Part shown: one piece after another, positions 1 through 5,247 of the stretch
Layout: each line of letters begins with the position of its first letter
Position numbering within the stretch: the first letter of the stretch is position 1
Source: Archangium sp.
Lineage (GTDB): Bacteria; Myxococcota; Myxococcia; Myxococcales; Myxococcaceae
Assembly (NCBI GenBank): GCA_016793585.1
Contig: JAEUJR010000829.1
Coordinates: 1-5,939, forward strand
Direction: 5' to 3'
DNA length: 5,939 nt
Translations under genes and position numbers: made by a program
The notes under the pieces: model-generated
Seen by the model: the letters and a program-made list of their open reading frames with translations, nothing else
What the model was told of the DNA's origin: nothing
The model's database searches: none

Positions 1-1
1 C

Positions 2-286
2 GACATGGCGACCGAGATCGACGCAGCTCGCCTGCTCGTTCACCGCGCTGCCGTGCTGAAGGACAAGGGCGTTCGCCACTCGCAGGAGTCGGCGATGGCC
101 AAGCTCTATGCGAGCGAGATGTCGAGCCGCGTGGCGAACAAGGCGCTGCAGGTGTTCGGTGGCATGGGCTACTCGAAGGAGATGGACGCCGAGCGCCACG
201 TGCGCGACGCGCGCATCACCGAGATCTACGAAGGCACCAGCGAAATTCAGCGCATCGTCATCTCCGCCAACATGCTGAAGGACTGA
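2..286 (+). CDS. Acyl-CoA dehydrogenase, C-terminal part (5' end outside window)
   Basis: This is the last 94 residues of an acyl-CoA dehydrogenase, an FAD flavoenzyme that makes the alpha,beta-double bond in acyl-CoA thioesters during fatty-acid or amino-acid breakdown. The visible part is the C-terminal helical domain. It contains the second ACAD family signature (Q-x2-G-G-x-G-Y, then E, R and D at the expected spacing, about positions 152-211). It also has the IYEGTSEIQR motif, whose first Glu (codon 230-232) aligns with the catalytic base of short- and medium-chain dehydrogenases. The frame is open to the window edge, so the Met at position 5 is internal and not the start. The C-terminus is about 55% identical by hand alignment to the complete paralogue at 771-1916. 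The next gene follows after 3 nt, implying co-transcription. Substrate chain length cannot be told from this part. Confidence 0.93.
   Translation, partial: DMATEIDAARLLVHRAAVLKDKGVRHSQESAMAKLYASEMSSRVANKALQVFGGMGYSKEMDAERHVRDARITEIYEGTSEIQRIVISANMLKD
277..282 (+). promoter_or_regulatory. Ribosome binding site for the AgmX/PglI-domain gene
   Basis: GAAGGA lies 7 nt before the ATG at 290 and inside the last codons of the upstream dehydrogenase gene. It supports the ATG as start and suggests coupled translation across the 3-nt gap. Confidence 0.6.
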
Positions 287-289
287 CCC

Positions 290-757
290 ATGATCCTCCT
301 CTCGACCCTGGTTGCGCTGTCGCTCCACGCCGACCCCAAAGCCGGCAAGAACACGATGAAGGATCTGGTGAAGAGCGTTGGCTCGGCTGCGACCCTGAGC
401 GCCGACGGCGGCAGCTCGGCCACGGTGGTGAACGGCATCGACATTTCGAAGCTGCCGTTCACGCCCGACTCGATCAAGCAGGTGGTGCTCTCGTACCAGC
501 CGCAGATTCAGTCCTGCTACGAAGAGACGCTCGCCGCGAAGGACAAGGCGGTCGAGGGGTCGCTCAAGACGGCGTTCTCGATCACCGGCGACGGCATGGT
601 GACGGGCGCGAAGGTCGACAAGAAGACGAGCAGCCTGAAGGACCCGCGCCTGCACGACTGTGTGGTGTCGGTGCTCTCGACCATGCAGTTCCCCTCGCCG
701 CCAGACGGCAAGGCGCACCCGATCGAGTTCCCGTTCAACCTCAAGGCCGTGAACTGA
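290..757 (+). CDS. Small exported protein with AgmX/PglI-type C-terminal domain
   Basis: This encodes a 155-residue protein. Residues 2-14 form a short hydrophobic stretch ending in HA before DP, which looks like a minimal signal peptide. It lacks the usual N-terminal positive charge, so export is likely but not certain. Residues about 62-153 match the AgmX/PglI C-terminal domain pattern: SCYEE (Cys76), a G-x-L-x-x-x-F-x-I-x-G-D-G segment, a second cysteine (Cys124) in the DCVVSVLSTMQFP motif, and a final PIEFPFNL strand. The two cysteines are at the positions conserved in this family and could form a disulfide. The domain is TonB-C-like and is best known at the ends of gliding-motility and envelope proteins of myxobacteria; stand-alone copies usually have no assigned role. 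A low-complexity Ser/Gly/Ala stretch (residues about 30-50) links the two parts. It sits between two acyl-CoA dehydrogenase genes with gaps of 3 and 13 nt. Its role there is unknown. Confidence 0.85.
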   Translation: MILLSTLVALSLHADPKAGKNTMKDLVKSVGSAATLSADGGSSATVVNGIDISKLPFTPDSIKQVVLSYQPQIQSCYEETLAAKDKAVEGSLKTAFSITGDGMVTGAKVDKKTSSLKDPRLHDCVVSVLSTMQFPSPPDGKAHPIEFPFNLKAVN

Positions 758-770
758 TCTCCCGACCCCC

Positions 771-1916
771 GTGAACTTCGAGCTCTCCGAAACCCAGAAG
801 CTGATTCGTGACACCGCGCGCACGTTCGCGAAGAACGTGGTGGCTCCGAAGGCACGCGAGACCGATCGCAACGAGATCTTCCCTGCCGAGACGTACAAGC
901 AGATGGGCGAGCTCGGGCTGCTCGGCGTGAACGTGCCCACCGAGTACGGCGGCGCCGGCGCGGGAGTCGTCAGCTACGCGCTCGCGGTCATGGAGATCTC
1001 GGCGGCGTGCTGCTCGACCTCGGTCGGCATGTGCGTCACCAACATGTGCGCCGAGCTCATCTGCCAGTTCGGCACCGAGGCGCAGAAACAGAAGCACGTC
1101 ACCCGCCTCACGAGCGGCGCGGCCATCGCCGGCGCGTTCGCCCTGTCTGAACCGCACGCCGGCTCTGACCCGGGCGCTGGGCGCACGACGGCGGTGAAGA
1201 AGGGCGATCGCTGGGTGCTCAACGGCACCAAGCAGTGGATCACCTCGGGCGCGCACGCGGGCGTGATCGTCGTCTGGGCGCGCACGTCGAACGACGGCAA
1301 CAAGGGCCTCTCGTGCTTCATCGTCGAGAAGGGCACTCCCGGCCTCACCGCGGGCAAACACGAAGACAAGATGGGCCTGCGCGGGTCGAACACCGTGCCG
1401 CTCATGTTCGAGAACTGCGAGATCCCCGAAGAGAACCTGCTCGGGCGCCTCGGAGACGGCTTCAAGCTCGCGATGACGGCGCTCGATGGTGGCCGCATCG
1501 GTATCGCGTCACAGGCCGTCGGCACCGCGCGCGCCGCGGTCGAGGCCTCGGTGAAGTACGCGAAGGATCGTCAGGCGTTCGGCAACGCCATCGGCGAGTT
1601 CCAGGCCGTGAAGTGGATGCTGGCCGACATGCAGACGCAGACGAACGCGGCCGAGTTGCTGGCGTTGCGCGCCGCTTTCCTCAAGGAGTCGAAGGTTCCG
1701 TTCACGCGTGAGGCCTCGATGGCCAAGCTCTTTGCGTCGGAGACCTCGAACCGCGTCGCAGACAAGGCCGTGCAGATTCACGGTGGGTACGGGTACATCG
1801 ACGAGTTCCCCGTCGAGCGGTACCTGCGCGATGCGCGCGTGCAGACCATTTACGAAGGCACCAGCGAGATTCAGCGCATCGTGATCGCGCGCGAGCTGAT
1901 CAAACAGCTGGGCTGA
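771..1916 (+). CDS. Acyl-CoA dehydrogenase (short/medium-chain type)
   Basis: This is a complete 381-residue ACAD, the usual length for soluble short- and medium-chain members. It oxidises acyl-CoA to trans-2-enoyl-CoA and passes electrons to electron-transfer flavoprotein. The N-terminus MNFELSETQKLIRDTAR is canonical and fixes the GTG at 771 as start, although no good Shine-Dalgarno precedes it. Domains in order are an N-terminal helical domain (about 1-115), a middle beta domain with the first family signature ALSEPHAGSDPG (124-135) and the FAD-contacting QWITSG segment, and a C-terminal helical domain. The C-terminal domain has the second signature (Gln335-Asp354) and IYEGTSEIQR, where Glu362 is the expected catalytic base. 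All key residues are present. It follows the AgmX-like gene by 13 nt and is probably last in the unit. Sequence style is closest to butyryl-CoA or general short-chain dehydrogenases, but the exact substrate is an inference. Confidence 0.95.
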   Translation: MNFELSETQKLIRDTARTFAKNVVAPKARETDRNEIFPAETYKQMGELGLLGVNVPTEYGGAGAGVVSYALAVMEISAACCSTSVGMCVTNMCAELICQFGTEAQKQKHVTRLTSGAAIAGAFALSEPHAGSDPGAGRTTAVKKGDRWVLNGTKQWITSGAHAGVIVVWARTSNDGNKGLSCFIVEKGTPGLTAGKHEDKMGLRGSNTVPLMFENCEIPEENLLGRLGDGFKLAMTALDGGRIGIASQAVGTARAAVEASVKYAKDRQAFGNAIGEFQAVKWMLADMQTQTNAAELLALRAAFLKESKVPFTREASMAKLFASETSNRVADKAVQIHGGYGYIDEFPVERYLRDARVQTIYEGTSEIQRIVIARELIKQLG

Positions 1917-1923
1917 TCAGCCC
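1910..1923. terminator. Perfect 14-bp palindrome spanning two abutting stop codons
   Basis: GGGCTGATCAGCCC is a perfect palindrome. The plus-strand TGA (1914-1916) of the dehydrogenase and the minus-strand TGA (1919-1917) of the Hint lipoprotein sit back to back at its centre. As RNA from either strand it can fold into a 5-bp GC-rich stem with a GAUC loop. There is no U tract on either side, so a bidirectional intrinsic terminator is only a possibility. It may instead be a by-product of two genes both ending in GGC TGA. Confidence 0.35.
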
Positions 1924-2561
1924 GCGTCGACCGAGCCGCACAGCTCGCAGGTCGCGTCTCCGCCCGAGCCAGCGCACGTCCACCGGCCCACGCCTGCGTC
2001 AGCACAGCGGCAGGTCGGGCGCTCGTCGTCGGGAACCGTGATGCTGGTGGTGACGCCCGCGTCGGGAATGCGGCAGCCCGCGGGCTGCTTGTTGTGCACC
2101 ACGATGTCTTGGGCCACGAACGTGTGCCACTCGTGCTCGACGGTGAGATCGAACACCTCGCTCACTGCGCAGAACAGCTTCGCGCCATCGACCTGAACCA
2201 CGCGCGGGCCGTCGTCTCCGATCTCGAGCAGGTGTTTGCGATCGCCGAGCAGCCAGTCGCCGGCTGGGAAGAAGCCCTTCGCGATCGGGTCGTAGACGGG
2301 GTGGTCGGAGGTCAGCTTGAGCGTTCGGCCGCCGATCTCCAGCGCTCCGCACTCGCGGGTCGCCGAGGTGATCGCCGTGATGTGTGACACGACGGTCAGA
2401 CCCGTCGCCGGGTTCGCTACGACGACCTCGTCACCGACCCTCAGATCTTCGATGGCCCGGCCACCGCGAGGGGTTTGAACGCGCGCGCCCCGAGCGACAC
2501 AGCTCACCACCGGCCCACATGCCGTCAGCGAAAGGCCCATTCCGATCAAGAGCTTCTGCAT
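1917..2561 (-). CDS. Predicted lipoprotein with a Hint (intein/Hedgehog-type) self-processing domain
   Basis: This is a 214-residue protein. The ATG at 2561 is chosen because GGAGG lies 7 nt upstream and it opens directly into a lipoprotein signal peptide (MQKLLIGMGLSLTAC, lipidated Cys15). The same frame is open to 2768, but that extension has no such features. A Hint domain fills residues about 21-157. It has Cys21 with V28-T30 and G33 (block A), IEDLRVGDEV, the block B motif LTSDHPVY with His87, block F around VFDLTVEHEWHTF (Asp138, His146), and block G ending VVHN (His156-Asn157). These are the residues that drive N-S shift and Asn cyclisation in inteins and Hedgehog proteins. There is no room for a homing endonuclease. 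Lys158 follows Asn157 in place of Cys/Ser/Thr, so cleavage is more likely than splicing. The tail (158-214) holds six cysteines and three DAG motifs. It is probably attached to a membrane facing the periplasm or surface until processed. Confidence 0.85.
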   Translation of the reverse strand: MQKLLIGMGLSLTACGPVVSCVARGARVQTPRGGRAIEDLRVGDEVVVANPATGLTVVSHITAITSATRECGALEIGGRTLKLTSDHPVYDPIAKGFFPAGDWLLGDRKHLLEIGDDGPRVVQVDGAKLFCAVSEVFDLTVEHEWHTFVAQDIVVHNKQPAGCRIPDAGVTTSITVPDDERPTCRCADAGVGRWTCAGSGGDATCELCGSVDAG

Positions 2562-2568
2562 TCGTACG

Positions 2569-2573
2569 CCTCC
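2569..2573 (-). promoter_or_regulatory. Ribosome binding site of the Hint lipoprotein gene
   Basis: On the minus strand this reads GGAGG, 7 nt before the ATG at 2561. It decides the start: the longer in-frame reading up to 2768 would overlap the divergent gene and put a basic, non-hydrophobic segment before the signal peptide. Confidence 0.75.
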
Positions 2574-2663
2574 AGTTCGGCGGTGGGGTGTGCGAGCCGT
2601 GTGCCACCAGCCCGAGGAATTCTGTATGACGCGACGCGGACTCGCGCCGGGCGAGCCGCCTTC

Positions 2664-2667
2664 GGAG
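2664..2667 (+). promoter_or_regulatory. Ribosome binding site favouring the GTG 2674 start
   Basis: GGAG lies 6 nt before the GTG at 2674. A competing GAGGA at 2614-2618 lies 7 nt before the ATG at 2626, so ribosome-site strength alone does not settle the start. The shape of the signal peptide tips the choice to 2674. Confidence 0.45.
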
Positions 2668-2673
2668 CTCTTC

Positions 2674-4032
2674 GTGATCCACCGTGCCCTCGTCATTCTG
2701 TTCCTCGTCGCGCTCGCCGCGTGTGGCCCCCGGCCGAAGCCGATGATCATCGAAGAGGACGCGGGCATCGTGATGGAGGTGCCGGACGCGGGCCGTCAGC
2801 GCGGCATGGATCCTCCGAGCGGGTTCTCGACGGCGGTCGAGCTGCCCGCCGACGGTGGCCAGCGCATTGGCGTCTCGCTCGCTGCGGTCGGCGATCAGTT
2901 CAACCAGCCGCTGATCGCCGCCGTGTGGGACGACCCCAATGGTGACGGCGTGCGCACCGACACGCGCGTCTTCTTCACCCGCTGGAACGGCGAGAAGAAG
3001 GAATACGAGGCGCTGAAGACGATCGAGGTCGTCGGAGAGATCGATCTCACGCCGCCGCTCCGCCAGGTGGCGATCGCCCGTGACTCGGTGACTGGCCGCA
3101 TCGGCATCGCGTTCGTGAAGGCCGGCGCCGGCATTCGGTACGCGTTCAGCGACGACGAAGGCGCGAACTTCTCGCTCGCGACGGTCGGCATGGATCCCGG
3201 CACGGGCGACTCGAGCTACCCGCAGATCGCGTTGAAGAACGGCACCACGCACATCGCGTACGTGACGTCGAACGAGCAGGTGCTCTACCGCACGCGCACG
3301 GGAGCGTCGGGAGCCTTCTCGGAAGTCACGGCTCCCATCACGGCGGGCCAGGCGTCAGCGTTCGGGTCGATCTCGCTCGCGCTCGACGGCGATGGGAACC
3401 CGGGCCTCGCGTACTTCACGAAGGGCGCCTCGCTGCGGGGCACTCTGGCCTTCTGGCGGCCTGGCACGGCCTCGGCGACCGAGGTGACGAACTCGAACAT
3501 GACCGACGTGCTCGCAGTGGCTGATCGCAAGCCGTCGGTGACGCTGGCGTTCGCAGGCACCACGCCACGCGTGGCATTCCATCTGCTCCGGGCTGATCCC
3601 GTGCTGAACGGCATGATGACCGACTCGAACTCCGAGTTGTGGACGTCGGCCGCCACCGACGCGGCTGGCACCTCGTGGAGCATGCCGGTGGGAATGCCGC
3701 GCAACGGCGACTTCCAGACGATGCGGTTCAACACCACGCAGTGGTACCAGGGCCTCGTCATTCACTCCGGCGGCGCGATCACCATCGGCGGCGCGTTCCT
3801 CTCGCGTGGCACGATCAACACGCTCTGCTCCGGCGGCCCGAAGCTGTCGAAGTCGACGAACAACGGCATGACCTTCGAGACCTGCTCGCCGATGAACACA
3901 CCGCTCAACTTCGCGGGCGAGTGGCTCTCGATGTGGGGCCACGCTGCGAACAAAGTGACGGTCGCGTTCTTCTACGACCGCCGGGCGAGCGATCTCATTC
4001 GTGGTGGTGTGATTCTCTACCGCGAGCCGTGA
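2674..4032 (+). CDS. Predicted beta-propeller lipoprotein with Asp-box-like motifs
   Basis: This is a 452-residue protein from the GTG at 2674. That start gives a compact lipoprotein signal peptide, MIHRALVILFLVALAAC, with lipidated Cys17. The ATG at 2626 also has a good ribosome site and would add 16 residues, including two acidic ones unusual before a signal helix; it remains possible. After the cysteine comes a Pro- and Asp-rich linker with two DAG motifs. The rest is a long run of short beta-strand segments. Two Asp-box-like motifs (S-x-D/N-x-G-x-x-F) appear at residues 159-166 (SDDEGANF) and 394-401 (STNNGMTF), with Phe replacing the usual Trp. Such motifs cap blades in sialidase-type (BNR) beta-propellers. 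Catalytic sialidase residues were not recognised, so a binding or structural role is as likely as an enzymatic one. It is transcribed divergently from the Hint lipoprotein, and both mature N-termini begin Cys-Gly-Pro. Confidence 0.82.
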   Translation: MIHRALVILFLVALAACGPRPKPMIIEEDAGIVMEVPDAGRQRGMDPPSGFSTAVELPADGGQRIGVSLAAVGDQFNQPLIAAVWDDPNGDGVRTDTRVFFTRWNGEKKEYEALKTIEVVGEIDLTPPLRQVAIARDSVTGRIGIAFVKAGAGIRYAFSDDEGANFSLATVGMDPGTGDSSYPQIALKNGTTHIAYVTSNEQVLYRTRTGASGAFSEVTAPITAGQASAFGSISLALDGDGNPGLAYFTKGASLRGTLAFWRPGTASATEVTNSNMTDVLAVADRKPSVTLAFAGTTPRVAFHLLRADPVLNGMMTDSNSELWTSAATDAAGTSWSMPVGMPRNGDFQTMRFNTTQWYQGLVIHSGGAITIGGAFLSRGTINTLCSGGPKLSKSTNNGMTFETCSPMNTPLNFAGEWLSMWGHAANKVTVAFFYDRRASDLIRGGVILYREP

Positions 4033-4059
4033 GGGATGGCGGACTGAGTCTGTTCCCAG

Positions 4060-4331
4060 AGTGACCAGACGCCGCTTCCGGAGGGACTGGAGCGGCTCCC
4101 GGTGTCACCAGCACCGTTCCGCGAGTCACCAGGTCCTTCCCGAAGTCACTCGCTCCATTCCCGGAGTCACCAGCTCCATTCCCGGAGTCACCAGCTCCAT
4201 TCCCAGAGTCACCAGCTCCATTCCCGGAGTCACCAGCTCCATTCCCAGAGGCACTTGACGCTTGTCGGTCGTGTGAACCCGATTCCCGCAGTCACTTGGG
4301 CCATTCCCATCGGCACTGGTCACATTCCGCC
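4060..4331. repeat. Degenerate 21-bp tandem repeat array in a convergent intergenic gap
   Basis: About a dozen units of 20-22 bp run through most of the 330-nt gap between two convergent genes (stops at 4032 and 4363). The consensus is AGTCACCAGCTCCATTCCC followed by GG or AG. The core 4144-4248 has five units. Units at 4165, 4186, 4207 and 4228 differ only by alternating GG and AG at the end, so 4165-4206 and 4207-4248 are exact 42-bp copies. Flanking units (4060-4143 and 4249-4331) are increasingly degraded, and a few have gained or lost a base. Each core junction contains GGAG-N7-CTCC, which can form a small hairpin. Because 21 is a multiple of three, the core is open in several frames on both strands (heptapeptides such as VTSSIPG or MELVTPG). 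There is no ribosome site and the flanks are degraded, so I do not call a gene. Nothing else was seen in the gap. Confidence 0.9.
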
Positions 4332-4362
4332 GCTCGTCACGGGCAGTTGCGTTGAGACGGCG

Positions 4363-5235
4363 TCAGCGGCGCGGCGGACCATTCGGCACGCGCTCAGCAA
4401 CGTTCCTGGCGCGGCGCTGATCGGCCGTGTTCCCGGGGAACTCGACGAACTCGCACATCTCGCAGAGGCGGCTGTAGATGCGATCGCCCACTCGATCGCA
4501 GAGCAGCTTCGACTCCTTGGTCGACTCGACCAGGGCTTCGCTGCTCACGTAGCCGCGCTGCAGGCGATCTTCAGGCGACTTCAGCGAGTAGTTCGTCGCG
4601 AAGAGCGTGATGCGGCCAGCGTTGTAACGGCGGGCGATCAGCTCATCGAGCGTGTCCAACTCGAAGGCGCTGCCGCGGCCTTTGCCGAGTTCGTCGATGG
4701 CCAGCACGTCGACCTGCGAGAGCGGCTGAATGATCTCTCCGCCCGACTTGCCGTCCTGAAAGCCTCGGCGAATCTGCGCGTAGAGCAGGCTGATCTCGAC
4801 GTAGGCGACGCGGCCGCCGACCTCGAGCGCCAGGTGCTTCAGCGTCGCGCACAGCAGATGCGTCTTGCCGGTGCCGACCGGGCCGCTGAGCACGTAGCCT
4901 CGCGTCTGCGGAAATCGCAGCGCGAAGTCGCGGGCGAGCTGAACTGCGCGCGCCTGCTCGGTGTTCGACGGGCGGAAGTTGTCGAACGCGGCCGGAGCGT
5001 GCACGGCGGGCAGGTGGGCCTCGGAGAACGCCGCCGCACGAGAGATCATCTTCGCGCGAGGGCACGGCTGAACGACGTCGTAGGTGCGCGCGTTCTCGGT
5101 GACCGTCGAGCGCAGCAGGCCGGTGCCTGAACAGTCGGCGCAGTCCTGCACGCGCTGCGCGACCGTCGCCACGGCGAAGTCACCCTGACGGTGCACGGTG
5201 TAGCCAGACGTCTCGCAGGCGCGGGCCGAACTCAT
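4363..5235 (-). CDS. DnaC/IstB-family AAA+ ATPase, probable replicative helicase loader
   Basis: This is a 290-residue ATPase. The ATG at 5235 is chosen because AGGA lies 8 nt upstream and the upstream gene stops 10 nt before it; the frame runs on to 5337 but would overlap that gene. The N-terminal part (about 1-75) has C-x2-C-x-G-T-G (Cys32, Cys35) and Cys58, a zinc-finger-like arrangement seen in some DnaC/DnaI-type loaders, but a fourth ligand is unclear. The AAA+ core starts near AFDNF (83-87). It has Walker A GPVGTGKT (118-125), Walker B VLAIDELG (177-184, Asp181-Glu182), sensor I FATNY (Asn215), and the C-terminal GDRIYSRL motif (Arg252, Arg256). In this family such proteins load the replicative DnaB helicase onto DNA or assist IS21 transposase. 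No IstA-like transposase is adjacent, which favours the loader role. A basic, Pro-ended tail follows residue 268. It lies second in a two-gene operon. Confidence 0.88.
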   Translation of the reverse strand: MSSARACETSGYTVHRQGDFAVATVAQRVQDCADCSGTGLLRSTVTENARTYDVVQPCPRAKMISRAAAFSEAHLPAVHAPAAFDNFRPSNTEQARAVQLARDFALRFPQTRGYVLSGPVGTGKTHLLCATLKHLALEVGGRVAYVEISLLYAQIRRGFQDGKSGGEIIQPLSQVDVLAIDELGKGRGSAFELDTLDELIARRYNAGRITLFATNYSLKSPEDRLQRGYVSSEALVESTKESKLLCDRVGDRIYSRLCEMCEFVEFPGNTADQRRARNVAERVPNGPPRR

Positions 5236-5243
5236 GAGCCGGG

Positions 5244-5247
5244 TCCT
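5244..5247 (-). promoter_or_regulatory. Ribosome binding site of the DnaC-like gene
   Basis: The minus strand reads AGGA here, 8 nt before the ATG at 5235. It lies across the stop codon of the preceding gene (5248-5246), which suggests coupled translation and fixes the start against the longer in-frame reading. Confidence 0.55.

Larger units (their letters stand above)
2562..2673. promoter_or_regulatory. Shared control region of two divergent lipoprotein genes
   Basis: This short stretch separates the two divergent starts (2561 on minus, 2674 on plus) and must hold promoters for both. One weak sigma70-like plus-strand candidate is GTGCCA (2601-2606), 18 nt, then TATGAC (2625-2630). It would fit a leadered transcript for the GTG start at 2674. 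No clear minus-strand promoter or operator was recognised. If the plus-strand gene really starts at ATG 2626, only 64 nt remain non-coding. Confidence 0.35.

Noticed and set aside
1917..2561. Splicing intein inserted in a host protein
   Set aside because: There is no recognisable host protein on either side (six residues before, Lys after the block G Asn), so splicing of a split host is not supported.
2562..2768. N-terminal extension of the Hint lipoprotein frame
   Set aside because: It would bury the lipoprotein signal peptide after about 69 basic, polar residues and overlap the divergent gene; the ATG at 2561 has a strong ribosome site.
2431..3252. 273-codon minus-strand frame across the beta-propeller gene
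   Set aside because: Its composition (Arg, Ala, Asp, His rich, no domain seen) is that of an antisense shadow; the plus-strand reading has a signal peptide and Asp-box motifs.
4126..4323. Minus-strand frame giving repeated MELVTPG heptapeptides
   Set aside because: A 21-bp repeat keeps several frames open on both strands. No ribosome site was seen and the flanking units degrade without regard to frame, so a coding role is not supported.
4060..4331. CRISPR array
   Set aside because: Units are contiguous 21-mers without unique spacers between repeats, and no cas genes are present.
4102..5130. Long plus-strand open frame (342 codons) running from the repeat array through the DnaC-like gene
   Set aside because: It begins in the repeat array and then runs antisense to the well-supported ATPase gene; the Arg/Ala/Leu-rich product is typical of a high-GC shadow frame.
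4363..5235. IS21 istB transposition helper
   Set aside because: No istA-like transposase, terminal inverted repeats or target duplication were seen; the neighbour is an unrelated helical protein.
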